64,000 bases of DNA from Methylobacillus gramineus (GTDB lineage Bacteria > Pseudomonadota > Gammaproteobacteria > Burkholderiales > Methylophilaceae): the NCBI RefSeq assembly GCF_020532675.1, contig NZ_JAJAVE010000001.1, forward strand, positions 496,001 to 560,000. The letters are read 5' to 3'. Positions 49,901 through 61,857 of the stretch are shown piece by piece; the first letter of the stretch is position 1, and each line of letters begins with the position of its first letter. A program made the position numbers and the translations under genes. The notes under the pieces were generated by a model. The model did not search any database, was not told the DNA's origin, and worked only from the letters and a program-made list of their open reading frames with translations.

Positions 49901-51889
49901 GGTGATGCCGTGCATGGCATGGAAGATCATGTCATGCGGGCACTTAAAAACCGCCCACAGGCCAATGATTTTGAGGACATGTTTGTCGATCTTGATCGCA
50001 TAGGCAGCCTGCTCGAAGATGCGATGGGTGGTAGTAGCGACTTGATGGTGGGCCGCCAGGCTGCTCCAGACAGTCGTGGCCGCGAGCGCCGAGCCCAGTA
50101 CCTGCGACTCCGTGCCGATATTCTTGATCGTCTGATCAATGAGGCAGGCGAGGTCAGTATTGCCCGTTCACGCATGGACAGGGAAATGCAGTCATTCAAA
50201 CAGTCTTCGCTGGACCTGACTGAAAGCGTGCAACGTTTGCGCGGTTATTTGAGAGAGCTGGAGATTGAAGCAGAAAGTCAGCTGCAGTCACGTATGACTT
50301 TGCTGCAGGAAACCAACGAAACGTTTGATCCGCTGGAGTTTGACCGTTTTACCCGCTTGCAGGAGCTGACCCGCATGATGGCGGAAAGCGTGAATGACGT
50401 TTCCACCATTCAGCATGGCCTGCTTCGCAACCTGGATGAAACCGAGGCGGCACTACAGCAGCAGAACCGCATGAACCGTGAGTTGCAGTATGGCTTGATG
50501 AATGCGCGGCGAGTGCCGTTTTCGTTGATTACCGAGCGTTTGCACCGGATTGTGCGGCAAACGGCACGGGAGCTGGATAAACGCGTAGAGCTGGTGATCG
50601 ATGGAGCGGATATCGAAATCGATCGAAGCGTGCTGGATAGAATTAGTGCATCCATTGAACATATCTTGCGTAACTCGGTGGCACATGGCATAGAAAGTCC
50701 TCCAGATAGACGCCGTCTCGGCAAGGCCGAACGAGGCAATATCACGTTGAAAGTGCGACAGGAGAGTGATGAAATCGTCCTGGTGGTCAGTGATGACGGC
50801 AAAGGCATTGCTTTGGACGATGTACGCAAGCGAGCACTGGATCAGCATTTACTTCCTCCAGATCAGGAAGTCAGTGAGCAAGCCCTGTTGGCACTGATTT
50901 TTGAGCCAGGCTTTACTACTGCACGTGTGCTATCCCAGATTGCTGGTCGTGGTGTGGGCCTAGATGCGGTGCGCACTGATATTACCGCGTTGGGTGGGCG
51001 TATTGATGTGAGCAGCAGTACCGGAACTGGGGCGATTTTCAGTATCTTCCTGCCTGTGACCTTGTCAGTGTCGCAAGCCGTATTGGTGCGGTACGCTACC
51101 CGCCAGTTTGCTCTGCCAGCCGTGATGGTTGAGCAGGTGCTGAAGCTTAAGCCCGAGTCACTTGAGGGCGCTTATGCCACAGGTTCTGTGCTGTGGTCTG
51201 ATCGTCATTATCCCCTTTACTTTCTTGGTCGTTTGACTGGGGATGCTGCTGTTCCTGAAAAGCAACGATATAGCCCGATTATTCTGTTACGTAGTGGTCA
51301 GTACCGGATTGCCCTGCATGTGGATGATATTGTTGGTAATCAGGAAGTGGTGATGAAAACGATAGGGCCACAACTGGCGCGTGTCCCAGGCATGATAGGT
51401 GCCACCGTGATGGGCGATGGCGGTATTGTGCTGCTGATCAACCCGGTACAGCTTGCGAATCGGGAAAGTTTGGCTGCCGGTGCCGTGAGTGCTAGCTTGG
51501 TATCGGCTCCTGAACCTGTAGCCATCAAGCCGCTGGCATTGCTGGTGGATGATTCATTAACCATGCGCAAGGTATTGAGCCGTTTGCTGGAACGTGAAGG
51601 GTATGAAGTGGCGATAGCCAAGGATGGCATGGAGGCAATCCAGGCCATGCAGGAAACCTTGCCTGACATTATTCTCACCGATATCGAGATGCCGCGCATG
51701 GATGGATTTGAGCTGGCACGCAATGTCCGTCATGATGAGCGCAGCCGCCATATCCCGCTGGTGATAGTCAGCTCGCGCACTGCGGAGAAACATCAGGCAA
51801 TGGCACGCAGCCTTGGCGTCAATGCCTTCTTTGGCAAGCCGGTGCAGGAAGATGACTTGATCTTGAAATTGCGAGAGTTACTGGCGTAA
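46961..51889 (+). CDS. chpA: Hybrid chemotaxis histidine kinase ChpA/PilL
   Basis: This is a 1642-residue CheA-type kinase. Histidine phosphotransfer modules are at about residue 626 (FHTLKGSGRTVG), about 773 (AHTLASNAGATGF, degenerate) and about 965 (LHTLKGSARMAGQ), with an N-terminal degenerate copy near residue 45. Then come P3 coils, an HATPase domain (EHILRNSVAHGIESPPDRRRLGK near 1233; VVSDDGKGI; GRGVGLDAV), a CheW domain and a C-terminal receiver (LLVDDSLTMRKVLSRLLEREGYEV, Asp in DIILTDIEMPRMDG). It phosphorylates PilG and PilH. GTG start. There are fewer Hpt copies than in Pseudomonas ChpA. Confidence 0.93.
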   Translation: MVEDFDIGPLSWVKGEIDQALSQVQTHLAAVATHPADLSPLRFSQPHLYQVSGALDMVGLEGCKRYCSEIETVVGKLEKALLSPAPEVMETLNQSIRHLQQYLQDLLNGQPDHALRLSGQLQKLAALSGEALEESELFFPDTSLRLPRDIGSEVLEPATLLSVLAEQRAIFQKSLLGWLKGSGQQGIDEMVTALDRVQQVQTQSAQKTIWWVATAFIETMAQQPHASDSGVKRLCRRLDQQLRSAGDGATRAASALLRDLLYYIAISTVRSERLSKVRQVFELDGLLPASTMVVTGVEEQAYVSQCLIALENLKEIWARAGAEDDVFSEFITRFTGIADTYPLLSIAPLVHLWSAVESTARSLQVKQIVSLDIALVEVASALTLLDSALQHYGQQDAVSLQTLQSQAERLQQLQAIDHAQNLAAAPTADLQKTAQVALAREIGESLKAAEQYLDAYFRQPDDASALAQAALPLRQAVSALDMLELPLLQQLTNTAVSVLERLQEGELFAGQYVFELLADSLSLVDMHLQQYPYSPTSSLAMDDALSSLQGLLQHTESANSLPQHGIEYGFETPVELSGNPLLALDAELLDIYLVEVEEVLALMAQNLQYLRVNATDHRALTEVRRGFHTLKGSGRTVGLLDIGEVGGIAEKLLNLVIERKLSLDTAVTGFAEQVAAAFADWAGRLREQQRVVVDVAFWQQQAALLEDTLAHVEQSEQAEEVLIGGTRRISRGLFDVFLQEASQHLMQLQHWVERVHNNTEPLLLPDTDVCRAAHTLASNAGATGFKPLSDLARALEHWLDVHQGNWSAQSVKLLQNTVTALENMRRKAAELKQSRAATALLRALKKATEEAGVPVIDTATGSNVVDFGARLAKTADAVASVLEAEAKVTALHDQPVPNAPIVPAVTESPPAETLQAVQPQLVDQELFALFVEEASDLVPMIGNQLRAWYAHPQEADHPDILQRALHTLKGSARMAGQGLLGDAVHGMEDHVMRALKNRPQANDFEDMFVDLDRIGSLLEDAMGGSSDLMVGRQAAPDSRGRERRAQYLRLRADILDRLINEAGEVSIARSRMDREMQSFKQSSLDLTESVQRLRGYLRELEIEAESQLQSRMTLLQETNETFDPLEFDRFTRLQELTRMMAESVNDVSTIQHGLLRNLDETEAALQQQNRMNRELQYGLMNARRVPFSLITERLHRIVRQTARELDKRVELVIDGADIEIDRSVLDRISASIEHILRNSVAHGIESPPDRRRLGKAERGNITLKVRQESDEIVLVVSDDGKGIALDDVRKRALDQHLLPPDQEVSEQALLALIFEPGFTTARVLSQIAGRGVGLDAVRTDITALGGRIDVSSSTGTGAIFSIFLPVTLSVSQAVLVRYATRQFALPAVMVEQVLKLKPESLEGAYATGSVLWSDRHYPLYFLGRLTGDAAVPEKQRYSPIILLRSGQYRIALHVDDIVGNQEVVMKTIGPQLARVPGMIGATVMGDGGIVLLINPVQLANRESLAAGAVSASLVSAPEPVAIKPLALLVDDSLTMRKVLSRLLEREGYEVAIAKDGMEAIQAMQETLPDIILTDIEMPRMDGFELARNVRHDERSRHIPLVIVSSRTAEKHQAMARSLGVNAFFGKPVQEDDLILKLRELLA

Positions 51890-51986
51890 TTTAGCGCAGA
51901 AAAAGTCCTTTGCTATGAAGCGGCTAGCAATTTTCGCCACAGATGATGCCATCAAGGCCATCTGAATCAGGTAAAATTCGGGCTGT

Positions 51987-55436
<3,450 letters not shown>

Positions 55437-55441
55437 TACAT

Positions 55442-56431
55442 ATGAACGTCAAAACCAACAATGTAAAAACCAGCTTTCTCGAATTTGAACAGCCAATTGC
55501 TGAGCTGGAAGCCAAAATTGAAGAGCTGCGCTATGTGCAGGATGATTCCGCGCTGGATATCTCCGAAGAGATCGAGCGTTTGCAGCAGAAGAACAAAACG
55601 CTGACTAAGGATATCTACGCCAAGCTGACCGCTTGGCAGATTTCCCAGGTGGCACGTCATCCGCAACGCCCTTATACCCTAGATTACATCCGTGGCATCT
55701 TTACGGATTTTGAAGAACTGCACGGGGATCGTGCTTTTTCTGATGATCCTGCGATTGTCGGTGGCATTGCGCGCTTTGAAGGCCAGTCCGTCATGGTGAT
55801 CGGGCATCAGAAAGGTCGCGACGTCAAGGAGCGTCAATACCGCAACTTTGGTATGCCGCGCCCTGAAGGATACCGCAAGGCTTTGCGTCTGTACCATCTG
55901 GCGGAAAAATTTGGCATGCCCATTATTACTCTCATTGATACCCCTGGTGCTTATCCCGGTATCGGCGCAGAAGAACGTGGGCAGTCAGAGGCGATTGCGC
56001 GCAATCTCTATGTGATGGCTGGACTTAAAGTGCCCATCATCGGTGTCATCATTGGTGAAGGTGGTTCTGGCGGTGCCCTGGCTTTGGGCGTAGTGGATCA
56101 CCTAATGATGCTGCAATATTCAACATATTCTGTCATTTCCCCCGAGGGCTGTGCTTCGATTTTGTGGAAGAGTGCAGACAAAGCTTCAGAAGCCGCGGAA
56201 ACGCTGGGCATTACCGCGACTCGCCTCAAGGCTTTTGGCCTGGTGGATCGCATTGTGCCTGAGCCTATGGGTGGCGCGCATCGCGCTCCTGAAGATATGA
56301 TGCAGAGCCTACGTCGTGCCTTGGCGGATGAGTTGAGCCACTTGCAGGTGAAGTCTGCCGATAACTTGCTGGCAACCCGTTATGACAGGCTCATGAGCTA
56401 TGGCAAGTTCAAGGAAGTCCCCGTTAAATAA
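55442..56431 (+). CDS. accA: Acetyl-CoA carboxylase carboxyltransferase subunit alpha AccA
   Basis: This is a 329-residue subunit that with AccD transfers CO2 from biotin to acetyl-CoA, the first step of fatty-acid synthesis. It has [19 protein letters not shown] at the start, [27 protein letters not shown] and [13 protein letters not shown], the oxyanion region. The ATG at 55442 is preferred over an in-frame TTG at 55433 that overlaps the dnaE end. Linkage to dnaE is classical in proteobacteria. Confidence 0.98.
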   Translation: MNVKTNNVKTSFLEFEQPIAELEAKIEELRYVQDDSALDISEEIERLQQKNKTLTKDIYAKLTAWQISQVARHPQRPYTLDYIRGIFTDFEELHGDRAFSDDPAIVGGIARFEGQSVMVIGHQKGRDVKERQYRNFGMPRPEGYRKALRLYHLAEKFGMPIITLIDTPGAYPGIGAEERGQSEAIARNLYVMAGLKVPIIGVIIGEGGSGGALALGVVDHLMMLQYSTYSVISPEGCASILWKSADKASEAAETLGITATRLKAFGLVDRIVPEPMGGAHRAPEDMMQSLRRALADELSHLQVKSADNLLATRYDRLMSYGKFKEVPVK

Positions 56432-56441
56432 TTCACCATAT

Positions 56442-56475
56442 CAGCCGGGGCTATGAATAGTCTCGGCTGCTTAAT
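56442..56475 (+). terminator. accA terminator
   Basis: CAGCCGGGGCTA (56442-56453) pairs with TAGTCTCGGCTG (56458-56469), with two G-U pairs and a TGAA loop, followed by a short T-rich stretch. It lies 11 bases past the accA stop. Confidence 0.7.
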
Positions 56476-56499
56476 TTCCCAGGGCGTTCGCCAAATACC

Positions 56500-57813
56500 G
56501 TGTTAAAAAGTCATTTATCCAGCTTTCTCTCCTCTCATATCCAGCCCGGCCAGATACTCCTTGTCGCATTTAGCGGCGGCCTTGACTCCCGGGTGTTGCT
56601 GCAACTATTGGCAGAGGCTAGAGAGCAACATGTATTCCAGCTACAAGCCATGTATATCCATCATGGATTAAGCCCGAATGCGGATGCCTGGGGTGACTTC
56701 TGTCAGCAGGTTTGTGATGCGCTGGATGTACCTTTCAGCTGCCAGCGGGTGCAGGTGGATACGCAAAGTGGCAAGGGACTGGAAGCTGCCGCACGTGAAG
56801 TCCGTTACCAAGCATTGCTTGCAAGCCAGTCTGATCATATTTTGCTGGCGCATCATCAGGATGACCAGGCGGAAACACTGTTGCTGCAATTGCTGCGTGG
56901 AGCAGGCAGCAAAGGCCTGGCTGCCATGGCGGTACGTGATGCTGAGCGTCGATTACTCCGTCCTTTACTCGATGTATCGCGCGCTGAGCTGCTGTTATTT
57001 GCGCAAGAAGGTGGATTGCAATGGATAGATGACGAGAGCAACCTCGACATCACGTATGACCGCAACTATTGCCGTCAACAGCTGCTGCCTTACATGGAGC
57101 AGCGATTTCCCGCCGTCAGGCGTACCTTGGCGCGCTCAGCCAGTCACTTGGCCGAAGCCGCAGATTTGCTGGACGACCTTGCGCAACTGGATGCGGCCCA
57201 GGTCATGGTGGAAAATCGCCTGGATCTTAAACCATTGGCGCAGCTATCTGCAGCACGCGGCCGGAATCTGTTGCGCTGGTGGTTAAATGTCAATCAGCTT
57301 CCCTTGCCAAACTCGAGCCGATTACAGGAAATGCTGCAACAGTTATTGATTGCAAAACAAGGCTCCCAGCTCAAAGTCCTGGTCGGCGGTAATGTGTGGC
57401 TGCGTCGCTATCAGGGCTATGCTTGTATTGAGTTGGCCGGTGAAGTGACCGAGAATTTGGCACTGCAATGGCAAGGCGAAGCAGAACTGTTATTGCCCAA
57501 CAATGGCCGACTCTTGTTTTCATGGCAAGCAGGTCAAGGCTTGGCGTTTGATCGCTTGGCGAACAAGGTGCTGACGATACGTCATCGAGAAGGCCGGGAA
57601 CGGTTTAAACCTGATGCACGTCGCCCCACTAGAACCCTGCGTTATTTATATCAGGAACACAACGTTCCGCCATGGCAGCGGGAATGCCAGCCATTAATCT
57701 ACAGCAAGGATCAGTTGGTTATCGTGCCCGGCATAGGGGTCACGCATAGCCTGCACGCTGCAGCTGACGAGCTGGGCCTGGTTGTTGAGTGGGTCCCGGT
57801 TTCCCAGTCCTAG
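56500..57813 (+). CDS. tilS: tRNA(Ile)-lysidine synthase TilS
   Basis: This is a 437-residue enzyme that puts lysine on C34 of the AUA-reading tRNA-Ile. The PP-loop SGGLDS at residues 25-30, HHGLSPNAD and LLAHHQDDQAETLLLQLLRG are diagnostic. A C-terminal TilS domain (IRHREGRERFKPDARRP) is present. GTG start, chosen because the N-terminal alignment begins there. Linkage with accA is conserved. Confidence 0.95.
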   Translation: MLKSHLSSFLSSHIQPGQILLVAFSGGLDSRVLLQLLAEAREQHVFQLQAMYIHHGLSPNADAWGDFCQQVCDALDVPFSCQRVQVDTQSGKGLEAAAREVRYQALLASQSDHILLAHHQDDQAETLLLQLLRGAGSKGLAAMAVRDAERRLLRPLLDVSRAELLLFAQEGGLQWIDDESNLDITYDRNYCRQQLLPYMEQRFPAVRRTLARSASHLAEAADLLDDLAQLDAAQVMVENRLDLKPLAQLSAARGRNLLRWWLNVNQLPLPNSSRLQEMLQQLLIAKQGSQLKVLVGGNVWLRRYQGYACIELAGEVTENLALQWQGEAELLLPNNGRLLFSWQAGQGLAFDRLANKVLTIRHREGRERFKPDARRPTRTLRYLYQEHNVPPWQRECQPLIYSKDQLVIVPGIGVTHSLHAAADELGLVVEWVPVSQS

Positions 57814-57823
57814 CGGTTGGCGG

Positions 57824-58450
57824 TTAAGGTTTTTTGCTGGGCTTGAGCTCTGGTTCTAACACTTTCCACACGTTCTGCAGAATTCTAGGCTGTGCATTAG
57901 CTTTGGGGTGCAGGCCGTCATCCTGTGTCAACTCGGCTTGCCCGGCAACGCCTTCCAGCAGAAAACTGACCAGAGGCACTTTAAATTCCTTTGCCAATTC
58001 AGCATAGCTTGCAGTGAACTCCCGCGTGTATTTGGGGCCATAGTTAGGCGGAATCATCATGCCGACCAGCAACACCTTGGCATTGGCCTGCTGGCTGGCT
58101 TTGATCATGGCACTGAGGTTGTGGCGCAAGTCGTTCACGGGCAAGCCGCGTAAGCCGTCATTGGCGCCGAGCTCAATGATGACCCAGTCAGGTGTATGCT
58201 GCTTGAGCGCACCTGATATACGACTGAGGCCACCGGTCGTGGTTTCGCCGCTGATACTGGCGTTGACCACGGTGTAATCCAGTTTCTGTTCCTTTAGGCG
58301 AGTTTGCAGTAGCGTGACCCAGCCTTGTTCTCGGGGAATACCATAGGAAGCAGACAGACTGTCACCATAGACAAGAATGGTAGCCGCATGGGCCGCTGTG
58401 GCAGCACTAAAGCAGGCTACTATCAATAAAAACACGAAACGGAACATCAT
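57824..58450 (-). CDS. tesA: Arylesterase / acyl-CoA thioesterase I TesA
   Basis: This is a periplasmic SGNH hydrolase of about 208 residues. A signal peptide (FVFLLIVACFSAATAAHA) precedes ILVYGDSLSASYGIP (nucleophile Ser31), the block II Gly, GAND, and DGLHPKA (Asp and His). It hydrolyses acyl thioesters and lysophospholipids. It is divergent from ybbA, with the two start codons only 2 bases apart, a conserved tesA-ybbAP arrangement. Met-Met at the start leaves a one-codon ambiguity. Confidence 0.92.
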   Translation of the reverse strand: MMFRFVFLLIVACFSAATAAHAATILVYGDSLSASYGIPREQGWVTLLQTRLKEQKLDYTVVNASISGETTTGGLSRISGALKQHTPDWVIIELGANDGLRGLPVNDLRHNLSAMIKASQQANAKVLLVGMMIPPNYGPKYTREFTASYAELAKEFKVPLVSFLLEGVAGQAELTQDDGLHPKANAQPRILQNVWKVLEPELKPSKKP

Positions 58451-58452
58451 TG

Positions 58453-59139
58453 ATGCAAACACCTTTGGCAGTTGAAGCAGTTGATCTGGATAAATATATC
58501 GAAAATAGTGCGGGCAAGCTCGATATTCTAAATAGCTTGCAATTGAAAATCCCCTTCGGTGAGAAACTTGCCATTATTGGCAGTTCCGGCTCAGGAAAAT
58601 CCACCTTGCTAGGCCTGCTTGCAGGATTGGACAGCCCCAGTAGCGGAAAAGTGCTGATTGAAGGCACGGAAATCAGCAGTCTGGATGAAGACGGCCGTGC
58701 AGCAGTTCGTGGGCGCAGCATGGGTTTTGTCTTTCAGTCGTTTCAATTGATCCCTTCCCTGACTGCCCTGGAAAATGTGATGTTACCGCTGCAGCTGGCT
58801 GGACGGGCGGATGCCAAGGAGCAAGCCTTGAATGCGCTGGAACGAGTCGGGCTGGCGCAACGCCTCATGCATTATCCGCGGCAAATGTCAGGCGGCGAAC
58901 AGCAGCGAGTGGCCATCGCCAGGGCATTTGCGCCCAAGCCGGCCATCCTGTTTGCAGACGAGCCCACCGGCAATCTTGATGCACAAACCGGTGAACGTAT
59001 TGTTGAGTTGTTATTTGGCCTGAATGCAGAAACGGGGACGACACTGGTGCTGGTGACTCATGACCTGACGCTTGCGCGACGTTGCCAGCGCATTGTCCGC
59101 TTACAGGATGGCCGTTTGCATGATGAGTCAGCCATATGA
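58453..59139 (+). CDS. ybbA: ABC transporter ATP-binding protein YbbA
   Basis: This is a 228-residue ATPase of the MacB/LolD type: Walker A GSSGSGKST at residues 43-51, signature MSGGEQQRVAIARAF near 145, Walker B ILFADEPTG. With YbbP it forms a mechanotransmission ABC complex at the inner membrane; the TesA link suggests lipid or acyl handling, but no substrate is known. Starts at the ATG 58453; a TTG one codon earlier is possible. Confidence 0.92.
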   Translation: MQTPLAVEAVDLDKYIENSAGKLDILNSLQLKIPFGEKLAIIGSSGSGKSTLLGLLAGLDSPSSGKVLIEGTEISSLDEDGRAAVRGRSMGFVFQSFQLIPSLTALENVMLPLQLAGRADAKEQALNALERVGLAQRLMHYPRQMSGGEQQRVAIARAFAPKPAILFADEPTGNLDAQTGERIVELLFGLNAETGTTLVLVTHDLTLARRCQRIVRLQDGRLHDESAI

Positions 59140-61643
59140 TGGCGCTTACTATAGCGTGGAGACAGTTACGTAGCCAATGGGCGTCAGGCGAGGTCAGGGT
59201 ATTGCTTTTTGCGCTTATGCTCGCGGTCGCGGCAACAACCTCAGTTGGATTCTTCACTGACCGTATTGAGTCTGCGTTGATAAAGCAGGGCAGTATGCTG
59301 CTTGGTGGTGACCTGGTCATCGCCTCGGATAAAGCCATTTCGGCGCAATATATTGAAGAGGCTGAAAAGCGCCATCTACAAACCGTACTGACCATGGAAT
59401 TCCCCAGCATGGTGCTGCATGGGGATGTGAGTCACCTGGCAGAAATTAAAGCGGTTGGCGCTGATTTTCCTTTGCGTGGGAGCCTGACCATTCTTCAGCA
59501 CAAGGTCGAGACTGCACAGATGCTGACCGGTGGTACCGAGACAAGCACGGTGCCTGCGCTTGGCACGATCTGGATCGAGCCCCGATTGGCCAATCAGTTG
59601 GGCGTGAATGTTGGAGATTCGCTCGATGTCGGCGAGCGTAGCATGCGCGTGACCGCCATCCTGCAGCGTGAACCTTCACGTGGTGGTGACATGTTCAGTA
59701 TTGCCCCGCGATTGCTCATGAATATTGCAGACATTCAATCCACGGGTCTGGTGCAGTTTGGCAGCCGGGTCAAACATCAGCTCCTGCTTGCTGCGGAAGA
59801 CAATGCGGTAGAAGAGTATGCCACTTGGGCCAAGCCTCTGCTGGGGCGGGGAGAGCAAGTGCAGACCGTGGCCGATGCACGCCCTGAAATGCGCAGTGCG
59901 CTTGAAAAAGCGCAGCAGTTCCTTGGTCTTGCTGCCATGGTCAGTGTTATTTTAGCCATGGTCGCCATGTTTCTTGCCAGTCAGCCTTATGTGCAAAAGA
60001 GCCTGGATACTTATGCCCTCATGCGCTGCTTTGGTGCCTCGCGCCAGTTCATTTTCCGCATCCTGATTAGCCAGACCCTGCTGATTGCCACACTGGGTAG
60101 TGGTGCCGGTGTGCTGGCTGGTTTTGTTGCGCAGGCCGGATTGGCGACACTGGCAGGTAGTTTGCTGGTTGACACCTTGCCTGCGCCCGGCGTGATGCCC
60201 GCCCTTGGTGGTTTGGTATCAGGGTTTGCCACCATGCTGGCTGTGGTATGGCCGCATTTGTCCAGGTTACAGGATGTGCCAGCGCTGCGTATTTTGCGTC
60301 GCGACCTGGGTGAGCAGGATAAAACGCGCTGGCTTGGTTTTCTGCCAGCTTTGTTGGTATTGGCTGGGTTGATTTTCTGGCAAGCCGGTCATGTCAAACT
60401 GGCCGGGATTGTGTTGCTGGCACTGGCTGGTTTAGTGCTGGCAGTGGTTGTGCTGGCGTGGATGGGCACCAAGCTGTTGTCTGGCTTGCCACACAATACA
60501 ACCGGTTCATGGAAGCTGGGTATTGCAGCCCTCAAGCGCAGACCAGGATTGGCGATTGCCCAGGTATTGGGGTTTAGCCTGGGCTTGATGGCGTTGATCC
60601 TGCTTTCTATAGTGCGGGGAGATCTGTTGCATAGCTGGCAGCAGTCCTTGCCTGAAGATGCTCCCAATCGCTTTATCATCAATATCCAGCCGGATCAGAT
60701 TGACGGCATCAAGCAGTTTTTCAATCAGGAAGGCCTGGCGCAAGTCGATATCTTTCCTATGATCAGGGCGCGATTGCTGGAAGTGAATGCCAAGTCGATC
60801 AATTTGAATGATTACAAGGATGATAGGGCGCGCCGCCTGGCTGAGCGTGAGTTCAATCTTTCCTGGGCGCAGGATATGCAGCAGGATAATCAATTGCTTG
60901 AAGGGGCTTGGTGGCAGGCCAATGACCAGGGCAAGCCCTTGTTGTCGCTGGAGCAGGGGATTGCCGAGTCATTAAATATCAAGCTCGGAGACAAGCTTAC
61001 TTACGATGTGGCCGGGAATCGACTTGAGCTGGAAGTGAGCAGCTTACGCAAGGTGGAATGGGATACCATGCGGGCTAATTTCTTTGCGGTGACGCCCCCC
61101 GGTGTACTGAATGATTTTCCTGCCAGTTACATCACCAGCTTCCATTTGCCGCGCGGGCAGGAAAACTTGCTCAACCAGCTGGTAAGAGAATTTCCCAATC
61201 TGACTATCATTGATGTGGCGGCATTGCTCGACCAGGTGCGTGAGATCATGAATAAAATGAGCCATGCCCTGGAATATGTGTTTGTGTTCAGCTTGCTGAC
61301 AGGATTGGCCGTATTGTACGCGGCTCTGGTGGCAACCCGTGAGGAGCGGGTGCGCGAGGCGACCTTGTTGAGGGTATTGGGTGCTTCCCGAAGACAGGTG
61401 ATCATTGCACTGCTTGCCGAGTTCTTTACCATTGGTGGCCTCGCTGCCTTGGTGGCAAGTATTGCCGCCTCGGTGTTGGCCTATTACATCAGTAGCCAGG
61501 TGTTCAATATTCCTTATCAGTTTAATCTCTGGGCTACTTTACTCGTCATGGCGGGTTCAGCCATTCTGGTTCCAGCTGCTGCCTGGCTCGGCATGCACCA
61601 CTTCCTCAACCAGCCTCCCCGCGTGCTCTTGCAGAGTATTTAA
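59136..61643 (+). CDS. ybbP: ABC transporter permease YbbP (FtsX family)
   Basis: This is an 835-residue inner-membrane permease with about ten helices in two FtsX blocks (LAAMVSVILAMVAMFLA...VLAGFVAQAGLATLAG; VFVFSLLTGLAVLYAALVATREERVREATLLRVLGASRRQVI) and large periplasmic MacB-like regions. The RVLGAS/MRCFGAS coupling motifs that touch the ATPase are present. The start overlaps the ybbA stop (ATGA). Partner of YbbA. Confidence 0.92.
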   Translation: MMALTIAWRQLRSQWASGEVRVLLFALMLAVAATTSVGFFTDRIESALIKQGSMLLGGDLVIASDKAISAQYIEEAEKRHLQTVLTMEFPSMVLHGDVSHLAEIKAVGADFPLRGSLTILQHKVETAQMLTGGTETSTVPALGTIWIEPRLANQLGVNVGDSLDVGERSMRVTAILQREPSRGGDMFSIAPRLLMNIADIQSTGLVQFGSRVKHQLLLAAEDNAVEEYATWAKPLLGRGEQVQTVADARPEMRSALEKAQQFLGLAAMVSVILAMVAMFLASQPYVQKSLDTYALMRCFGASRQFIFRILISQTLLIATLGSGAGVLAGFVAQAGLATLAGSLLVDTLPAPGVMPALGGLVSGFATMLAVVWPHLSRLQDVPALRILRRDLGEQDKTRWLGFLPALLVLAGLIFWQAGHVKLAGIVLLALAGLVLAVVVLAWMGTKLLSGLPHNTTGSWKLGIAALKRRPGLAIAQVLGFSLGLMALILLSIVRGDLLHSWQQSLPEDAPNRFIINIQPDQIDGIKQFFNQEGLAQVDIFPMIRARLLEVNAKSINLNDYKDDRARRLAEREFNLSWAQDMQQDNQLLEGAWWQANDQGKPLLSLEQGIAESLNIKLGDKLTYDVAGNRLELEVSSLRKVEWDTMRANFFAVTPPGVLNDFPASYITSFHLPRGQENLLNQLVREFPNLTIIDVAALLDQVREIMNKMSHALEYVFVFSLLTGLAVLYAALVATREERVREATLLRVLGASRRQVIIALLAEFFTIGGLAALVASIAASVLAYYISSQVFNIPYQFNLWATLLVMAGSAILVPAAAWLGMHHFLNQPPRVLLQSI

Positions 61644-61647
61644 ATCC

Positions 61648-61679
61648 GGCTACATACAACCAATTGGTTGTATGTAGCC
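61648..61679. repeat. 32-bp perfect palindrome downstream of ybbP
   Basis: The palindrome is centred on AATT, with arms beginning GGCTACATACAACC and ending GGTTGTATGTAGCC. A second, imperfect copy of the inner part (ATGTGGTTATATACAACCAT) follows about 6 bases later. It could be an operator for the TonB receptor gene or a transcript-ending structure; no T-run follows. Confidence 0.6.
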
Positions 61680-61772
61680 AATATTATGTGGTTATATACA
61701 ACCATATCCTCCAGGCTCATCTTCTCAGCGTTTAAAAATGGTCATAAATACAAAGCGTTGTAATGTTGATCA

Positions 61773-61831
61773 AATCCGGCACGAAACTTGATATAGCTTA
61801 TGAGCCGGAAATAACAAATGCAAGCCGGATT
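61773..61831. promoter_or_regulatory. Repeated AATCCGGC motifs before the terminal TonB receptor gene
   Basis: AATCCGGC (61773-61780) and its reverse complement GCCGGATT (61824-61831) form an 8-bp inverted repeat. A partial copy, GCCGGA, lies at 61804-61809, and another AATCCGGC at 61643-61650. They cluster just ahead of the receptor start and may bind its regulator. Confidence 0.4.
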
Positions 61832-61857
61832 AGATAACACATTATGGAAGGGTATGT

